From: Amphritea balenae
GTDB lineage: Bacteria > Pseudomonadota > Gammaproteobacteria > Pseudomonadales > Balneatricaceae
Assembly (NCBI RefSeq): GCF_003858655.1
Contig: NZ_RQXV01000012.1
Coordinates: forward strand, 1 to 64,000
Length of the DNA stretch: 64,000 nucleotides
Direction: 5' to 3'
The notes beneath the pieces are model-generated. The model was not told the DNA's origin. It saw nothing but the letters and a program-made list of their open reading frames with translations, and did no database searches. The position numbers were made by a program, and so were the translations under genes. This document shows, piece by piece, positions 1 to 9,545 of this stretch. Position 1 is the first letter of the stretch, and each line of letters starts with the position of its first letter.

Positions 1-146
1 GAATTTGTAATAAATTTTCAAACAAACTGTTGTGCTTCGTGATTCGTTTAGCCTATCTAAAAAGCGTTGCTTTTCAAGTAGTTAAAAGAACCACCTCAAC
101 CTGTGTCAGTGACCGTTTCCGATGGCTGTCTCAAGCGAGGAAGCGC

Positions 147-174
147 ATTCTACACTGGGGGCGCTGGGAGTCAA
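147..174 (-). promoter_or_regulatory. Strong rRNA-type promoter reading out of the left edge
   Basis: On the minus strand a -35 TTGACT (169-174) is separated by 16 bases from a -10 TAGAAT (147-152), followed by a G+C-rich discriminator starting GCGC. A/T tracts lie just upstream at about 185-215, like an UP element. Some 50 bases downstream is a boxA-like stretch GTTCTTTTAAC. This is the architecture of rrn P1 promoters. In E. coli clpB is directly followed by an rRNA operon in the same direction, so a 16S gene beyond position 1 is the likely target; that gene is not visible here. Confidence 0.7.
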
Positions 175-320
175 CAGGGAGGCACGAAAATAGTGGAATT
201 TTTATGAAAAAGTCCGAATTTCGAGGGGGCACCCCGCTTAACGCGCCTTACCGCTTGCAGGGCCTTCTATATAGCTATGTGAAAGCGCTCTTCGTAAGCG
301 CGCATTAGTACTTTCTCTTT

Positions 321-356
321 AAACAATAAAACCGCCTGACGGCGGTTTTATTGTTT
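321..356 (-). terminator. Intrinsic terminator after clpB
   Basis: A perfect 16-bp inverted repeat with a four-base TGAC loop, G+C-rich at the loop and A/T-rich at the base, gives a T-run in either direction. It begins about 45 bases past the clpB stop. It separates clpB from the rRNA-type promoter further left. The remaining sequence in 1-402 shows no convincing gene. Confidence 0.85.
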
Positions 357-402
357 AAGCATCGTTTAGTAGTAAGGCTTACTTTTCGCTCCTCTGCTTA
401 AT

Positions 403-2979
403 TCATCTAAAAACGAATGCTCCCGCCTCCACATCGATACCGATCTCAGTACCGGGCTCATATCTACCCGCAAGAATCTCCTGCGCCAGCGGGTTTTCTA
501 TCCACTGCTGTATCGCCCTCTTCAAAGGACGAGCGCCGTAGACCGGCTCGAAGCCAACATCCACCAGCTTATCTAATGCTGTTTGCGTCAATGTTAGTGA
601 TAATTCACGCTCATGCAGTCGTTTTCTTAATCGATTCAGCTGTATCTCCGCTATTCCGCGAACCTGCTCTTTACGCAGACTATGGAAAACCACTACTTCA
701 TCTATACGGTTGATAACCTCAGGACGAAAGTGCGTACCTACCACTTCCATCACTGCGCTACGCATTAGCTCATAGTCGTCGTCATCGCTAAAGTTCTGAA
801 TCAGATCAGAACCCAGATTTGAGGTCATCACTACAATCGTATTACGGAAGTCTACCGTACGACCCTGACCATCGGTCAGCCGGCCATCCTCCAGCACCTG
901 CAGAAGAATATTAAAGACATCAGGGTGTGCCTTTTCCACTTCATCCAGCAGCAATACCGAATAGGGTTTGCGGCGAACCGCTTCTGTCAGGTATCCACCC
1001 TCTTCGTAGCCTACATAACCAGGAGGAGCACCTATCAACCGAGCGACGGAATGCTTCTCCATAAACTCTGACATATCTATCCGCACCATCGCCTCTTCTG
1101 TATCAAACAGAAAACCAGCCAGCGCTTTACAGAGTTCTGTTTTACCGACACCCGTTGGGCCAAGAAACAGGAAAGAACCATTCGGTCTATTTGGATCTGC
1201 CAGGCCTGCACGGGAACGTCGCACTGCATTCGATACAGCCAGTACAGCCTCATCCTGACCAATAACCTGCTTATGCAATGCATCTTCCATACGTAGCAAT
1301 TTTTCCCGCTCACCTTCCAACATTTTAGATACAGGAATGCCGGTCCAGCGAGACACCACTTCTGCCACTTCTTCTTCACCCACACGATTTCTTAACAGCT
1401 GATTTTGTTGTGGCTGATCTTCTGCTTCCGATGCGGCTTGTAGTTGCTTTTCTAGCTCTGGAATTACACCATATTGAAGCTCAGACATTTTACTCAGATC
1501 ACCGGAGCGCGTTGCCTGATCTAACTCTGTCCGGGCCTGATCCAGATTTTCTTTAACTTGTTGCGACCCTTGCAAAGCCACCTTTTCTGCTTTCCAGATC
1601 TCTTCCAAATCTGAATACTCTTTCTCTACTTCGCTTATATGCGCTTCTAACTCTTGCAAACGCTTTATCGCTGCCGGGTCTTTCTCTTTCTTTAGCGCTT
1701 CACCTTCCATCTTTAACTGAATTAAGCGCCGCTCCAATCGATCCATGTTTTCAGGTTTAGAATCGATCTCCATGCGAATACGACTACCCGCCTCATCAAT
1801 CAGGTCGATCGCCTTATCGGGCAATTGTCGATCGGTGATATAACGTTGCGATAATTTAGAAGCAGCGATAATCGCAGAGTCCGTAATATCTACACCGTGA
1901 TGAATCTCGTAACGCTCTTTCAGGCCGCGCAGTATCGCAACGGTATCTTCTTCACTAGGCTCATCCACCAGCACTTTCTGAAAACGCCGCTCAAGTGCTG
2001 CATCCTTTTCAACATATTGTCGATATTCATCTAAAGTGGTGGCGCCTACGCAATGCAGTTCACCCCGGGCCAAAGCAGGCTTAAGCATATTACCGGCATC
2101 CATCGAGCCTTCACCTTTACCTGCACCCACCATCGTATGAAGCTCATCGATAAACAGAATGATCTGACCTTCCTGTTTCGACAACTCATTGAGAACCGCC
2201 TTAAGCCGTTCTTCAAACTCACCTCTGAATTTTGCCCCCGCAATAAGAGCACCCATATCCAAGGACAAAACCTTCTTATTTTTAATGCCTTCAGGGACTT
2301 CACCATTGACTATTCGCTGCGCTAAACCCTCTACTATCGCGGTTTTACCCACACCCGGCTCACCGATTAAAACCGGGTTATTCTTAGTCCGGCGCTGTAA
2401 CACCTGAATAGTTCGGCGAATTTCATCATCACGGCCAATCACTGGATCCAGCTTGCCTGATTCAGCCTGTTCGGTCAGGTCAACGGTATATTTATCCAAC
2501 GCCTGACGTGCTTCTTCTGCATTAGGATCCGTCACACCTTCGCCTCCACGCATCTGAGTAATTGCCTGCTCCAGTGATTGCTTAGTCACCGCCGCCTGCT
2601 TTAAAAGTTTACCTACACCACTACGGTCATCCAGCATCGCCAATACAAATAATTCGCTGGCGATATATTGATCACCCCGTTGCTGCGCCAACTTATCGGT
2701 AACATTAAACAGCTTGCCCATGTTTGGTGAGAAGCGCAGGTCACCCTCGCTGTTTTGCACCTGAGGCAGATCATCCATCAATTGCTGCGCCTGACTGCGC
2801 AATAGATTCACATTTGCACCGGTTTGCGCCAACAGCGGCTTAACCGAGCCCCCCTGCTGATCCAGCAAAGCGATTATCAGATGGACCGGCTCAATGTAGT
2901 TGTGATCTTTACCTACGGCTAATGACTGAGCATCACCTAGAGCGGATTGTAATTTACTGGTAAACTTTTCGGGTTGCAT
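403..2979 (-). CDS. clpB: ClpB protein disaggregase
   Basis: This is the Hsp100 AAA+ disaggregase that works with DnaK/DnaJ/GrpE to pull apart aggregated proteins in the cytoplasm. The 858-residue product has the Clp N domain (about 1-145), a first ATPase domain with Walker A GEPGVGKT, the long charged middle coiled coil (about 410-520) and a second ATPase domain with Walker A GPTGVGKT. Length matches the family. The start at 2979 is chosen because AGGAGG lies eight bases upstream and the protein then begins like other ClpB; an in-frame ATG at 3009 would add ten unusual residues. A sigma-32 promoter precedes it and a terminator follows. Confidence 0.97.
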   Translation of the reverse strand: MQPEKFTSKLQSALGDAQSLAVGKDHNYIEPVHLIIALLDQQGGSVKPLLAQTGANVNLLRSQAQQLMDDLPQVQNSEGDLRFSPNMGKLFNVTDKLAQQRGDQYIASELFVLAMLDDRSGVGKLLKQAAVTKQSLEQAITQMRGGEGVTDPNAEEARQALDKYTVDLTEQAESGKLDPVIGRDDEIRRTIQVLQRRTKNNPVLIGEPGVGKTAIVEGLAQRIVNGEVPEGIKNKKVLSLDMGALIAGAKFRGEFEERLKAVLNELSKQEGQIILFIDELHTMVGAGKGEGSMDAGNMLKPALARGELHCVGATTLDEYRQYVEKDAALERRFQKVLVDEPSEEDTVAILRGLKERYEIHHGVDITDSAIIAASKLSQRYITDRQLPDKAIDLIDEAGSRIRMEIDSKPENMDRLERRLIQLKMEGEALKKEKDPAAIKRLQELEAHISEVEKEYSDLEEIWKAEKVALQGSQQVKENLDQARTELDQATRSGDLSKMSELQYGVIPELEKQLQAASEAEDQPQQNQLLRNRVGEEEVAEVVSRWTGIPVSKMLEGEREKLLRMEDALHKQVIGQDEAVLAVSNAVRRSRAGLADPNRPNGSFLFLGPTGVGKTELCKALAGFLFDTEEAMVRIDMSEFMEKHSVARLIGAPPGYVGYEEGGYLTEAVRRKPYSVLLLDEVEKAHPDVFNILLQVLEDGRLTDGQGRTVDFRNTIVVMTSNLGSDLIQNFSDDDDYELMRSAVMEVVGTHFRPEVINRIDEVVVFHSLRKEQVRGIAEIQLNRLRKRLHERELSLTLTQTALDKLVDVGFEPVYGARPLKRAIQQWIENPLAQEILAGRYEPGTEIGIDVEAGAFVFR

Positions 2980-3076
2980 AGACCCCTCCTGAAACGGTTG
3001 CATACTCAAACCAGCCGATGATGGATTATGCTTAGAAACCCGGACGGCGGTGAGTGAATTTCGCTTTCAGTAAATT

Positions 3077-3105
3077 AGATAGGGGTGAATTGAGTGTTTT
3101 TCAAG
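3077..3105 (-). promoter_or_regulatory. Sigma-32 heat-shock promoter of clpB
   Basis: The minus strand shows CTTGAAA (3099-3105), 13 bases, then CCCCTATCT (3077-3085). This is close to the sigma-32 consensus CTTGAAA-N13-15-CCCCATNT. It would start transcription near 3070, giving a leader of about 90 bases before the clpB ATG. ClpB is a classical heat-shock gene, so position and sequence agree. Confidence 0.85.
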
Positions 3106-3151
3106 ATATACATTAGAACAGAATGATATAGCGCAGTGTTTTAAGCGATGC

Positions 3152-3304
3152 TTAGTCTGGCCTTCCTCCTTTGCTACAACCATTGCAACTATGGCAGCCG
3201 GAACCAGGGCATTTAGCACTGAAAGTCCGGGCAATATAGCGCCACAGCCACCAACCTAGCGACGCTAGAATCAATAAGAGAACCGTCAGATCAAAGGTTG
3301 TCAT
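3152..3304 (-). CDS. Small FeoB-associated Cys-rich membrane protein
   Basis: A 50-residue frame starts with ATG at 3304 behind a near-perfect AGGAGGTGAT Shine-Dalgarno that overlaps the feoB stop, nine bases away. Residues about 4-24 form one hydrophobic helix (TVLLLILASLGWWLW). The tail carries four cysteines and a histidine in the pattern C-P-G-S-G-C-H-S-C-N-G-C. This matches the short Cys-rich proteins often found after feoB, whose role is not settled; an accessory role in ferrous iron import is inferred from position. The protein is probably a single-pass inner-membrane protein with a cytoplasmic metal- or redox-active tail. Confidence 0.85.
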   Translation of the reverse strand: MTTFDLTVLLLILASLGWWLWRYIARTFSAKCPGSGCHSCNGCSKGGRPD

Positions 3305-3313
3305 ATCACCTCC

Positions 3314-5329
3314 TTAAATCCAGATAGATGCCAGATTAAAAACAATCCAGGCACCGATCCACGCCAGTACTAACCCCATCAGAATAGAAACACCAACCCA
3401 TCGCCAGCTGCCAGTCTCTCGCTGGATAGTCGCGATAGTTGCCAGACAGGGCATATATAGCAGGGTAAATACCATCAACGCCAGACCCGACGCAGGGGCA
3501 AGTGATTCACCCATTGCCGCCTGCAAACCGGCCATATCACTCATTCCAGTTTGATACACCACCACCAATGAGGCGGCAATAACCTCTTTGGCAATGAAAC
3601 CCGACAGCAATGCAACGGTTTCTTGCCAACCAAACCCCATAGGCGCAAACAATGGTGCGACAAAATGACCAAGCTGCTCCAGCCAGGGCGTTCCATTCTG
3701 CGGGAAACTCTGTAACAACCAGATCAACACTGAGCCCACCAGAATCACGCCACCAATCTTACGTAGAAAGTCACCAGCTTTATCCCATACATGCAGTAAC
3801 AATGAGCGAATCGAGGGCATCCGCCAGGGTGGCAACTCCATAATAAATGTTTCGTCATGTTGCTCAGGAATAGTCCTGGCCAATACTGCAGCGACACCAA
3901 ATGCCACCAGAATACCCAGCATATATAACGCGAAAAGCACTGTTCCGGCTTGTTCAGCAAAGAAAATGCCTGCCAACAAGACATAAACAGGTAACCGGGC
4001 AGAACAACTCATAAACGGATTGATCAGAATAGTAATAAGCCGGGCTCTGGGCTCTTCAATTGTACGGGCCGACATTATCGCAGGCACATTACAACCAAAC
4101 CCCATTACTAGTGGCACAAACGCTTTACCATGCAGCCCTACCTTACTCATCAGATTATCAGTCAGGAATGCAGCACGAGCCATATAGCCACTTTGCTCTA
4201 GTAGTGCGATAAAGAGAAATAACAAAACCACATTTGGAAGAAACACTAATACGCCACCGACACCTGCAATCAAGCCATCGACCAACAGGCTCTTCAATAG
4301 CGATTCCGGCATTAAAGACGCAACCTGTTCACCCACCCAGCTAACAGAAGTATCGATCCAGTCTGCGGGGTAGCCTCCTAAGGTAAATGTAGCCTCAAAC
4401 ATCAACCACAACAGCCCCAGAAAAACAGGAATCCCTAACCAGCGATTGAGGGCTATGCTATCTAACCAGTGATCTGCTGAAGACTGATCCCGATGTTCAC
4501 TACTACTTTTATGCAGCAAGCCGTGAATGTATCCATATCGACCTTGCGCCACCATTTCGGCTGGATCTTCATCATGACGACTCCCCAACAGGGCTAAAGC
4601 ACTCTGCGCTGCGCTTAGCTGGTTCGCATCAAAATTAAAATCATTTTCACCACTGGACTCCAGCCAACGCACCGCCATCCAACGTACTATCCCTAAAGCT
4701 TCAAGTTCGGATATAGCCTGTTCAAGATGGGGCTCATATTCAATATGAAGCCCTTGCTCAGCACATTGCTCCGTTCGACAGACGACTAACAGCTGCTCCA
4801 GTAACTCAGGCAGATACTTCTTCGACCGGCCATCACTGGCCAAAACAGGTAATCCAAGGCTCTCACTTAATGAGCCCAGGGCAACACTATGCCCCTGTTT
4901 CTCCAGCTCATCAAGCATATTCAACGCCAGCACGACGGGCAAGCCCTGCTCCATTAGCTGAGTAGTTAAGGCCAGGTTTCGTGCCAAATTGCTGGCATCT
5001 AAGACATTTAGAATCAGATCTGGAGGGCTATCAATCAGATAATCCCGCGCCACCTTTTCTTCGACCCGACTGTTTGAGAGAGAGTAAACACCCGGAAGAT
5101 CAATAAAATGAAATTCAACACCCCGCCATTCACAGTTACCTTCTCTGCTAGTGACAGTAACACCAGCCATATTGCCGGTACGCTGCCGGGCTCCGGTGAG
5201 TTGATTAAATAGCGAGGTTTTACCACAGTTTGGATTACCAATAAGCGCAATCGTAAAGGCGCTATTATCAGAAGAGCTCAGATCAGTTCCATCAGAAAAG
5301 CTCAGAGCTGCGCTTTCATCAGGACTCAT
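3314..5329 (-). CDS. feoB: Ferrous iron transporter FeoB
   Basis: FeoB is the inner-membrane Fe(II) importer with a cytoplasmic GTPase. The GTPase is visible near the N-terminus: G1 GNPNCGKT at residues 31-38, G3 DLPGVYSL, and a G4-type NMLD. The C-terminal half holds the transmembrane gates, with conserved cysteines in GFGCNVPAIMSART and SCSARLPVY. At 671 residues it is about 100 shorter than the E. coli protein, mostly in linker and tail, and looks complete. Its ATG overlaps the feoA stop by four bases (ATGA), implying translational coupling. The Cys-rich small gene follows directly. Confidence 0.96.
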   Translation of the reverse strand: MSPDESAALSFSDGTDLSSSDNSAFTIALIGNPNCGKTSLFNQLTGARQRTGNMAGVTVTSREGNCEWRGVEFHFIDLPGVYSLSNSRVEEKVARDYLIDSPPDLILNVLDASNLARNLALTTQLMEQGLPVVLALNMLDELEKQGHSVALGSLSESLGLPVLASDGRSKKYLPELLEQLLVVCRTEQCAEQGLHIEYEPHLEQAISELEALGIVRWMAVRWLESSGENDFNFDANQLSAAQSALALLGSRHDEDPAEMVAQGRYGYIHGLLHKSSSEHRDQSSADHWLDSIALNRWLGIPVFLGLLWLMFEATFTLGGYPADWIDTSVSWVGEQVASLMPESLLKSLLVDGLIAGVGGVLVFLPNVVLLFLFIALLEQSGYMARAAFLTDNLMSKVGLHGKAFVPLVMGFGCNVPAIMSARTIEEPRARLITILINPFMSCSARLPVYVLLAGIFFAEQAGTVLFALYMLGILVAFGVAAVLARTIPEQHDETFIMELPPWRMPSIRSLLLHVWDKAGDFLRKIGGVILVGSVLIWLLQSFPQNGTPWLEQLGHFVAPLFAPMGFGWQETVALLSGFIAKEVIAASLVVVYQTGMSDMAGLQAAMGESLAPASGLALMVFTLLYMPCLATIATIQRETGSWRWVGVSILMGLVLAWIGAWIVFNLASIWI

Positions 5330-5553
5330 GCCTGCAACTCAACATGAATATAACCGGCTTCTTTGCTGCGCAAACAAACCTGCTGCTTACCAACAGAGTA
5401 AGTACGCGGACTGCCAAACAATGATGTCGCTGCTACAGAGATGGTATGACCTTTAAGCACGCCCAATGCAACCAAGCGCTGCCGCAATGCCACCGGGCCG
5501 GTAATAGAAATGATGCGGGCAGTCTGTCGGGAATTCAGCTGTGCAAGGGTCAT
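5326..5553 (-). CDS. feoA: FeoA ferrous iron transport accessory protein
   Basis: FeoA is a small cytoplasmic SH3-like protein that assists FeoB. The 75-residue product fits one FeoA domain, ending in the typical beta-strand pattern with LRSKEAGYIHVE. The ATG at 5553 has GGTGA just upstream. An in-frame TTG six codons earlier is less likely. It is the first gene of a feoA-feoB-small gene operon with two Fur-box-like sites just upstream. Confidence 0.93.
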   Translation of the reverse strand: MTLAQLNSRQTARIISITGPVALRQRLVALGVLKGHTISVAATSLFGSPRTYSVGKQQVCLRSKEAGYIHVELQA

Positions 5554-5571
5554 ATGATCACCAAATATCAA

Positions 5572-5603
5572 TGAGAACCATTGTCATCTGATAATCAGAA
5601 TCA
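5572..5603 (-). promoter_or_regulatory. Two adjacent Fur-box-like operators upstream of feoA
   Basis: Two 15-base sites resemble the 7-1-7 Fur motif TGATAAT-N-ATTATCA. TGAGAACCATTGTCA (5572-5586) matches 11 of 14 defined positions. TGATAATCAGAATCA (5589-5603) matches 12 of 14. They lie 19-50 bases before the feoA ATG, next to a possible -35 TTGACT at 5616-5621 on the minus strand. Iron-dependent repression of feo by Fur is well established in gammaproteobacteria, so this is the expected control. Confidence 0.75.
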
Positions 5604-5678
5604 ATACATGACTTGAGTCAACCGGAAAGGAAACACCGTGCGCATAGGGGGGAGATAATAACGGAGCACTGGTAAAGC

Positions 5679-6407
5679 TTATTTTATCCAGATAATACTC
5701 GCCATCCGGCCGGTAATGCCATCACGACGATAAGAGAAAAACTCTTCTGACTGGCTGTATGTGCAATACTCACCGCCAGAAATACTGCTAACACCTGCTT
5801 TCAATAACCTTAATCGTGCCAGCAGGTAAATATCCGCAAGCCATTTTCCAGAATTAGCTGAAGGCTTAAAGGCTTGTTGTGATTCTGTCAGATGATTACA
5901 GAACTGCTGCTTCACCTCGTCACCCACTTCAAATGCCTCGGGTCCAATTGCAGGACCAAACCAGACAATGACATCGGCTGGATTTTCAAACACTGCGAGA
6001 GTCTGTTCAAGCACTCCATCTGCTAAGCCACGCCAACCGGCATGTGCAACCGCCACTTTACTGCCTGCGCTATCAGTAAAAAAAACAGGCAAACAATCGG
6101 CCGTCATGACAATGCAAGCCTGACCTGCGGTATCACTCCAACAGGCATCTGCCTCTGTTATACGACCGTTATCACAGGCTTTTATCGCGTCTGTACCATG
6201 TACCTGAGTCAACCACTGGGGTGGTTTAACCAACCCCAACTCATTCATCAGTAACTGTCGATTTTCCAGCACCTTTTCAGCACTGTCTCCAACATGGTTA
6301 CCCAGATTAAGCCCAGCATAGGGCGCTTCACTTACGCCCCCTTGCCGGGTTGTGACAATCGCACCTATATGATCAGGAGCGGACCAGTCAGCACTGATCA
6401 GTTTCAC
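5679..6407 (-). CDS. pgeF: PgeF/YfiH-type purine nucleoside phosphorylase (peptidoglycan editing factor)
   Basis: This is a cytoplasmic metal-binding protein of the YfiH/laccase-domain family. Members have been described as purine nucleoside phosphorylases and as an editing factor that keeps wrong residues out of peptidoglycan stems. The 242-residue length is typical. The metal-site motifs are visible as QVHGTDA, MTADCLPVF and AHAGWRGLADG. Its ATG overlaps the rluD stop by four bases, so the two are translationally coupled, as in many gammaproteobacteria. Confidence 0.93.
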   Translation of the reverse strand: MKLISADWSAPDHIGAIVTTRQGGVSEAPYAGLNLGNHVGDSAEKVLENRQLLMNELGLVKPPQWLTQVHGTDAIKACDNGRITEADACWSDTAGQACIVMTADCLPVFFTDSAGSKVAVAHAGWRGLADGVLEQTLAVFENPADVIVWFGPAIGPEAFEVGDEVKQQFCNHLTESQQAFKPSANSGKWLADIYLLARLRLLKAGVSSISGGEYCTYSQSEEFFSYRRDGITGRMASIIWIK

Positions 6408-7372
6408 TGTTCGATCTCATGCCTTACAGCATCACGCTGCAATCCATCTAATAACTTTTGCAGATCTTCAGGCAGATCAACTTCCCAGGCCATCAGCTCA
6501 CCCGTTGCAGGATGAAACAATTCTAATCGCTTGGCATGCAACGCCTGACGCTGCAAATCACGTAACTGCCCCTGCAACTGTGTACTGATACCTTTAGGTA
6601 ACCGGAAACGCCCGCCGTATAGCTGATCACCAACCAGAGGGTAGTTAATATAAGCCATATGAACACGTATCTGGTGGGTACGACCTGTTTCCAGCTTCAA
6701 ACGGATGTGAGTATGAGCTCGAAAGCGCTTCAATACACGATAGTGAGTAGTCGCTTCTTTGCCTACCCCGACCACCGCCATCTTCTGACGATTGCGGGAG
6801 TGACGCCCCAAAGGCTCCTCAACCGTTCCACCACCGGTCATCACACCATTCACAACCGCTTCATATTCACGGCCCATGGTCCGTTCTTGCAGCTGAGAAA
6901 CCAGCTCAGTTTGTGCCTGCAGGTTTTTAGCGACCACCATCAAACCGGTGGTATCCATATCAAGGCGATGCACGATACCGGCTCTTGGCACCTGGGCAAT
7001 CTCAGGACAGTAATGTAATAAACCATTCAGCAGCGTGTCATCCCAATGACCCACCGCAGGGTGCACTACCAGCCCGGCAGGCTTATTGATAATCATAATA
7101 TCGTCATCTTCATAAACGATATTCAGCGGCATCTCGACCGCCTTATATTGATCGATCACATCCAGAGCAGCATCAATGGCGACCAACTCACCGCCCATCA
7201 GCTTATCCCTCGGACGTTTAACCTCACCATCCACCGTCAGGCAGCCATCTTTAATCCAGGCAGTCAGACGGGATCGTGAATATTCGGGGAAAAGTTCAGC
7301 CACCGCCTGATCAAGGCGTTTACTAATCAATTCATCGGGCACTGTGGCACTTAATTGAACCTGCTCAGTCAT
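6404..7372 (-). CDS. rluD: RluD 23S rRNA pseudouridine synthase
   Basis: RluD makes pseudouridines 1911, 1915 and 1917 (E. coli numbering) in helix 69 of 23S rRNA. The 322-residue protein has an N-terminal S4 RNA-binding domain (about 12-75) followed by the RluA-type catalytic domain with HRLDMDTTGLMVVA, which contains the catalytic Asp. The start is set at the ATG at 7372 because the upstream extension begins with TTG and adds 17 non-conserved residues. It lies divergent to bamD and upstream of pgeF, the usual arrangement. Confidence 0.95.
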   Translation of the reverse strand: MTEQVQLSATVPDELISKRLDQAVAELFPEYSRSRLTAWIKDGCLTVDGEVKRPRDKLMGGELVAIDAALDVIDQYKAVEMPLNIVYEDDDIMIINKPAGLVVHPAVGHWDDTLLNGLLHYCPEIAQVPRAGIVHRLDMDTTGLMVVAKNLQAQTELVSQLQERTMGREYEAVVNGVMTGGGTVEEPLGRHSRNRQKMAVVGVGKEATTHYRVLKRFRAHTHIRLKLETGRTHQIRVHMAYINYPLVGDQLYGGRFRLPKGISTQLQGQLRDLQRQALHAKRLELFHPATGELMAWEVDLPEDLQKLLDGLQRDAVRHEIEQ

Positions 7373-7560
7373 TCTCGGTATCGATCTCAGATAAATAGAT
7401 AGAAAATATGGGTAAAATGGCAAGAAAATGCTCAGACGCTTTGGCTTGCCTTTCGGTTATGTTTAAATAGGCCGAAATAAATTTTGCATAGTATACCCGA
7501 AACTAATTGCTACCGCTGTTATCAAACGGGATACCTTCATTTATAGCAGGAAAATTATTT

Positions 7561-8490
7561 ATGCGTTTGGCCCGGTTGCTCGCTATTTTTTCTATCGCGT
7601 TATTTGCTTCAGGCTGCTCATGGTTTGGTGGTGACGAAGTTGAAGCGCCCGATGTTCCTGAACAGGAGCTATATGAATCTGCTCTATCCGCGATGGAGAT
7701 CGATAACTTCGCGCTGTCTATCGAAAAGTTCCAGCTGTTGGAAGCCCGCTATCCGTTCGGTCGTTACTCTGAGCAGGCACAGTTGGAACTGATATACGCA
7801 TACCATAAAAACTTTGAGCCGGAAGCGGCACGAGCAACGGCAGATCGTTTTATTCGTCTGAACCCGAATCATGAAAACATCGATTATGCGCTGTATCTGA
7901 AGGGTCTGACTGCTTTTGAAAAAGACCGTACTTTTTTCGAAAAATACCTGCCAATCGATGAAACCCAGCGCGATCCTGGCAGCGCCCTGGAGTCATTCCA
8001 GAGCTTTCATCAACTGGTATCGCGCTTCCCTAACAGCGAATATGCACCCGACGCGCAAAAGCGGATGACCTACCTGAAAAACCGTCTGGCAACTTATGAG
8101 ATGCATGTAGCCCGCTATTATGTAAAAAGGGAAGCGTGGGTAGCAGCAGCCAATCGAGGCCGTTACGTACTTGAAAACTATCAGGAAACCCCTGCTACTC
8201 CCGATGCGCTCTCGGTTATGGTTCTGGCATATAATGAGTTAGGCATGACTGATCTGGCGGCTGATTCTCAGGCAGTTCTGGATGCAAACTTCCCCGGTTA
8301 TCAGTCAAATATCGAGTTAGCCAAAAAAGAATCTCTGCTGAACTCAGCAACCTTCGGCCTGCTGGGGAGCAGCGAAGAACAGCCAGCAGTCACGACTACT
8401 CGTACGCAAACAGAAACCAAACAAAAGCGTTCCTGGTTTAGCCGGTTAACCTTTGGCGTATTTGATGACGACGAAGAGCAGGCTGAGTAA
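7561..8490 (+). CDS. bamD: BamD outer-membrane assembly lipoprotein
   Basis: BamD is the essential lipoprotein of the BAM complex that inserts beta-barrel proteins in the outer membrane. The product has a lipoprotein signal peptide ending in the lipobox FASGC (Cys at 19), then TPR-like repeats that include LEARYPFGRYSEQAQLELIYAYHK. At 309 residues it is longer than E. coli BamD (245) because of a charged C-terminal tail, as in Pseudomonas-type proteins. The ATG at 7561 follows AGGA; upstream in-frame codons would bury the signal peptide. It is divergent from rluD and ends in a terminator. Confidence 0.94.
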   Translation: MRLARLLAIFSIALFASGCSWFGGDEVEAPDVPEQELYESALSAMEIDNFALSIEKFQLLEARYPFGRYSEQAQLELIYAYHKNFEPEAARATADRFIRLNPNHENIDYALYLKGLTAFEKDRTFFEKYLPIDETQRDPGSALESFQSFHQLVSRFPNSEYAPDAQKRMTYLKNRLATYEMHVARYYVKREAWVAAANRGRYVLENYQETPATPDALSVMVLAYNELGMTDLAADSQAVLDANFPGYQSNIELAKKESLLNSATFGLLGSSEEQPAVTTTRTQTETKQKRSWFSRLTFGVFDDDEEQAE

Positions 8491-8507
8491 CTGCTCCATA
8501 AATAAAC

Positions 8508-8531
8508 AAGGCGCCTGATGGCGCCTTTTTT
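8508..8531 (+). terminator. Intrinsic terminator after bamD
   Basis: An 8-bp G+C-rich stem (AAGGCGCC / GGCGCCTT) with a TGAT loop is followed by a T-run, 17 bases past the bamD stop. Confidence 0.85.
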
Positions 8532-8647
8532 ATTCCATTTTTTGCACAATTTTAGTGCAGGAAAACAGCAAACAAAAAAGAACTTCACAGCCTATCTTTC
8601 AGGCCATAGAATATTCCTGCACAGAGCCAACAACCATGAGACCTATA

Positions 8648-9481
8648 ATGGACAGAGCCACGATAATCGCAGCGATGCGGGTTAAACCAGAGATCGATAT
8701 CACCGCTGAGATCAATCAACGGATAAACTTTATAAAACGCGCACTCAAGCAAAGCGGCTGCAAAAATCTGGTTCTGGGTATCAGCGGAGGCGTTGATTCA
8801 ACCACCTGTGGCCGTCTGGCGCAACTGGCGGTTGAACAACTCAACCAGGAACAGGCCACCAACGACTATAAATTTATCGCGGTTCGCCTGCCATATAACA
8901 CCCAGCATGATGAGCACGATGCCCAAGCCTCTTTGCAGTTTATCCAGCCCAGCGAGAACATCTCTGTTAACATCCACGCCGGTGCCGATGGTCTGCACAA
9001 CGCCACTCTCAACGCATTAAAGCAGCAAGGTTTAAAACCCGATAGCGCTGACGCAATCGATTTCGTTAAAGGCAACGTTAAAGCCCGGGCCCGGATGGTA
9101 GTTCAATATGAAGTTGCCGGACTGGTTGGCGGTCTGGTGCTGGGTACTGATCATTCAGCGGAGAATATTACCGGCTTTTATACTAAGTGGGGCGATGGCG
9201 CCTGCGATCTGGCACCACTATTTGGCCTGAGTAAACGCCAGGTTCGTTTGCTGGCCAAAGAATTAGGCGCACCGGAACAGCTGGTTGAAAAAGTCCCAAC
9301 GGCAGATCTTGAGTGCGATGCGCCGCAGAAAGCAGATGAAGCGGCTTTAGGTCTGACTTATGACCAAATCGATGATTTCCTTGAAGGCAGACCTGTTTCA
9401 GCAGAGGTCGAAAATAAGCTGATTTCTATCTACAAGCGTACTGAGCATAAGCGCCAGCCCATTCCGACGTTATACGATTAA
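8648..9481 (+). CDS. nadE: NH3-dependent NAD+ synthetase
   Basis: NadE converts deamido-NAD to NAD using ATP and ammonia, the last step of NAD synthesis. The 277-residue protein carries the P-loop SGGVDS typical of N-type ATP pyrophosphatases and has no glutaminase domain, matching the E. coli-type enzyme (275 residues). The ATG at 8648 gives the family N-terminus (two helices, then [10 protein letters not shown]). An ATG at 8636 is an alternative. The GTG farther up at 8555 would add about 30 unlike residues and overlap an inverted repeat TGCAC-N7-GTGCA (8543-8559) of unknown meaning. Confidence 0.93.
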   Translation: MDRATIIAAMRVKPEIDITAEINQRINFIKRALKQSGCKNLVLGISGGVDSTTCGRLAQLAVEQLNQEQATNDYKFIAVRLPYNTQHDEHDAQASLQFIQPSENISVNIHAGADGLHNATLNALKQQGLKPDSADAIDFVKGNVKARARMVVQYEVAGLVGGLVLGTDHSAENITGFYTKWGDGACDLAPLFGLSKRQVRLLAKELGAPEQLVEKVPTADLECDAPQKADEAALGLTYDQIDDFLEGRPVSAEVENKLISIYKRTEHKRQPIPTLYD

Positions 9482-9516
9482 AAAGTATAATTAAGTCAGC
9501 GGTTTGAAATACATTT

Positions 9517-9545
9517 AAAAAAGGCCTCTTTACGAGGCCTTTTTT
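9517..9545. terminator. Bidirectional terminator between nadE and thiO
   Basis: A stem of AAGGCCTC / GAGGCCTT, flanked by an A-run on the left and a T-run on the right, sits between the convergent ends of nadE and the thiO-like gene. It can serve both strands. Its right end touches the last codons of the minus-strand gene. Confidence 0.85.

Noticed and set aside
30-308. Open frame of 92 codons on the plus strand at the left edge
   Set aside because: It lies across the rRNA-type promoter on the other strand, has no ribosome site and resembles no known family.
3314-5329. feoB truncated because it is about 100 residues shorter than in E. coli
   Set aside because: GTPase motifs, both gate regions and a normal C-terminus are present, with a downstream coupled gene; it is a short but intact form.
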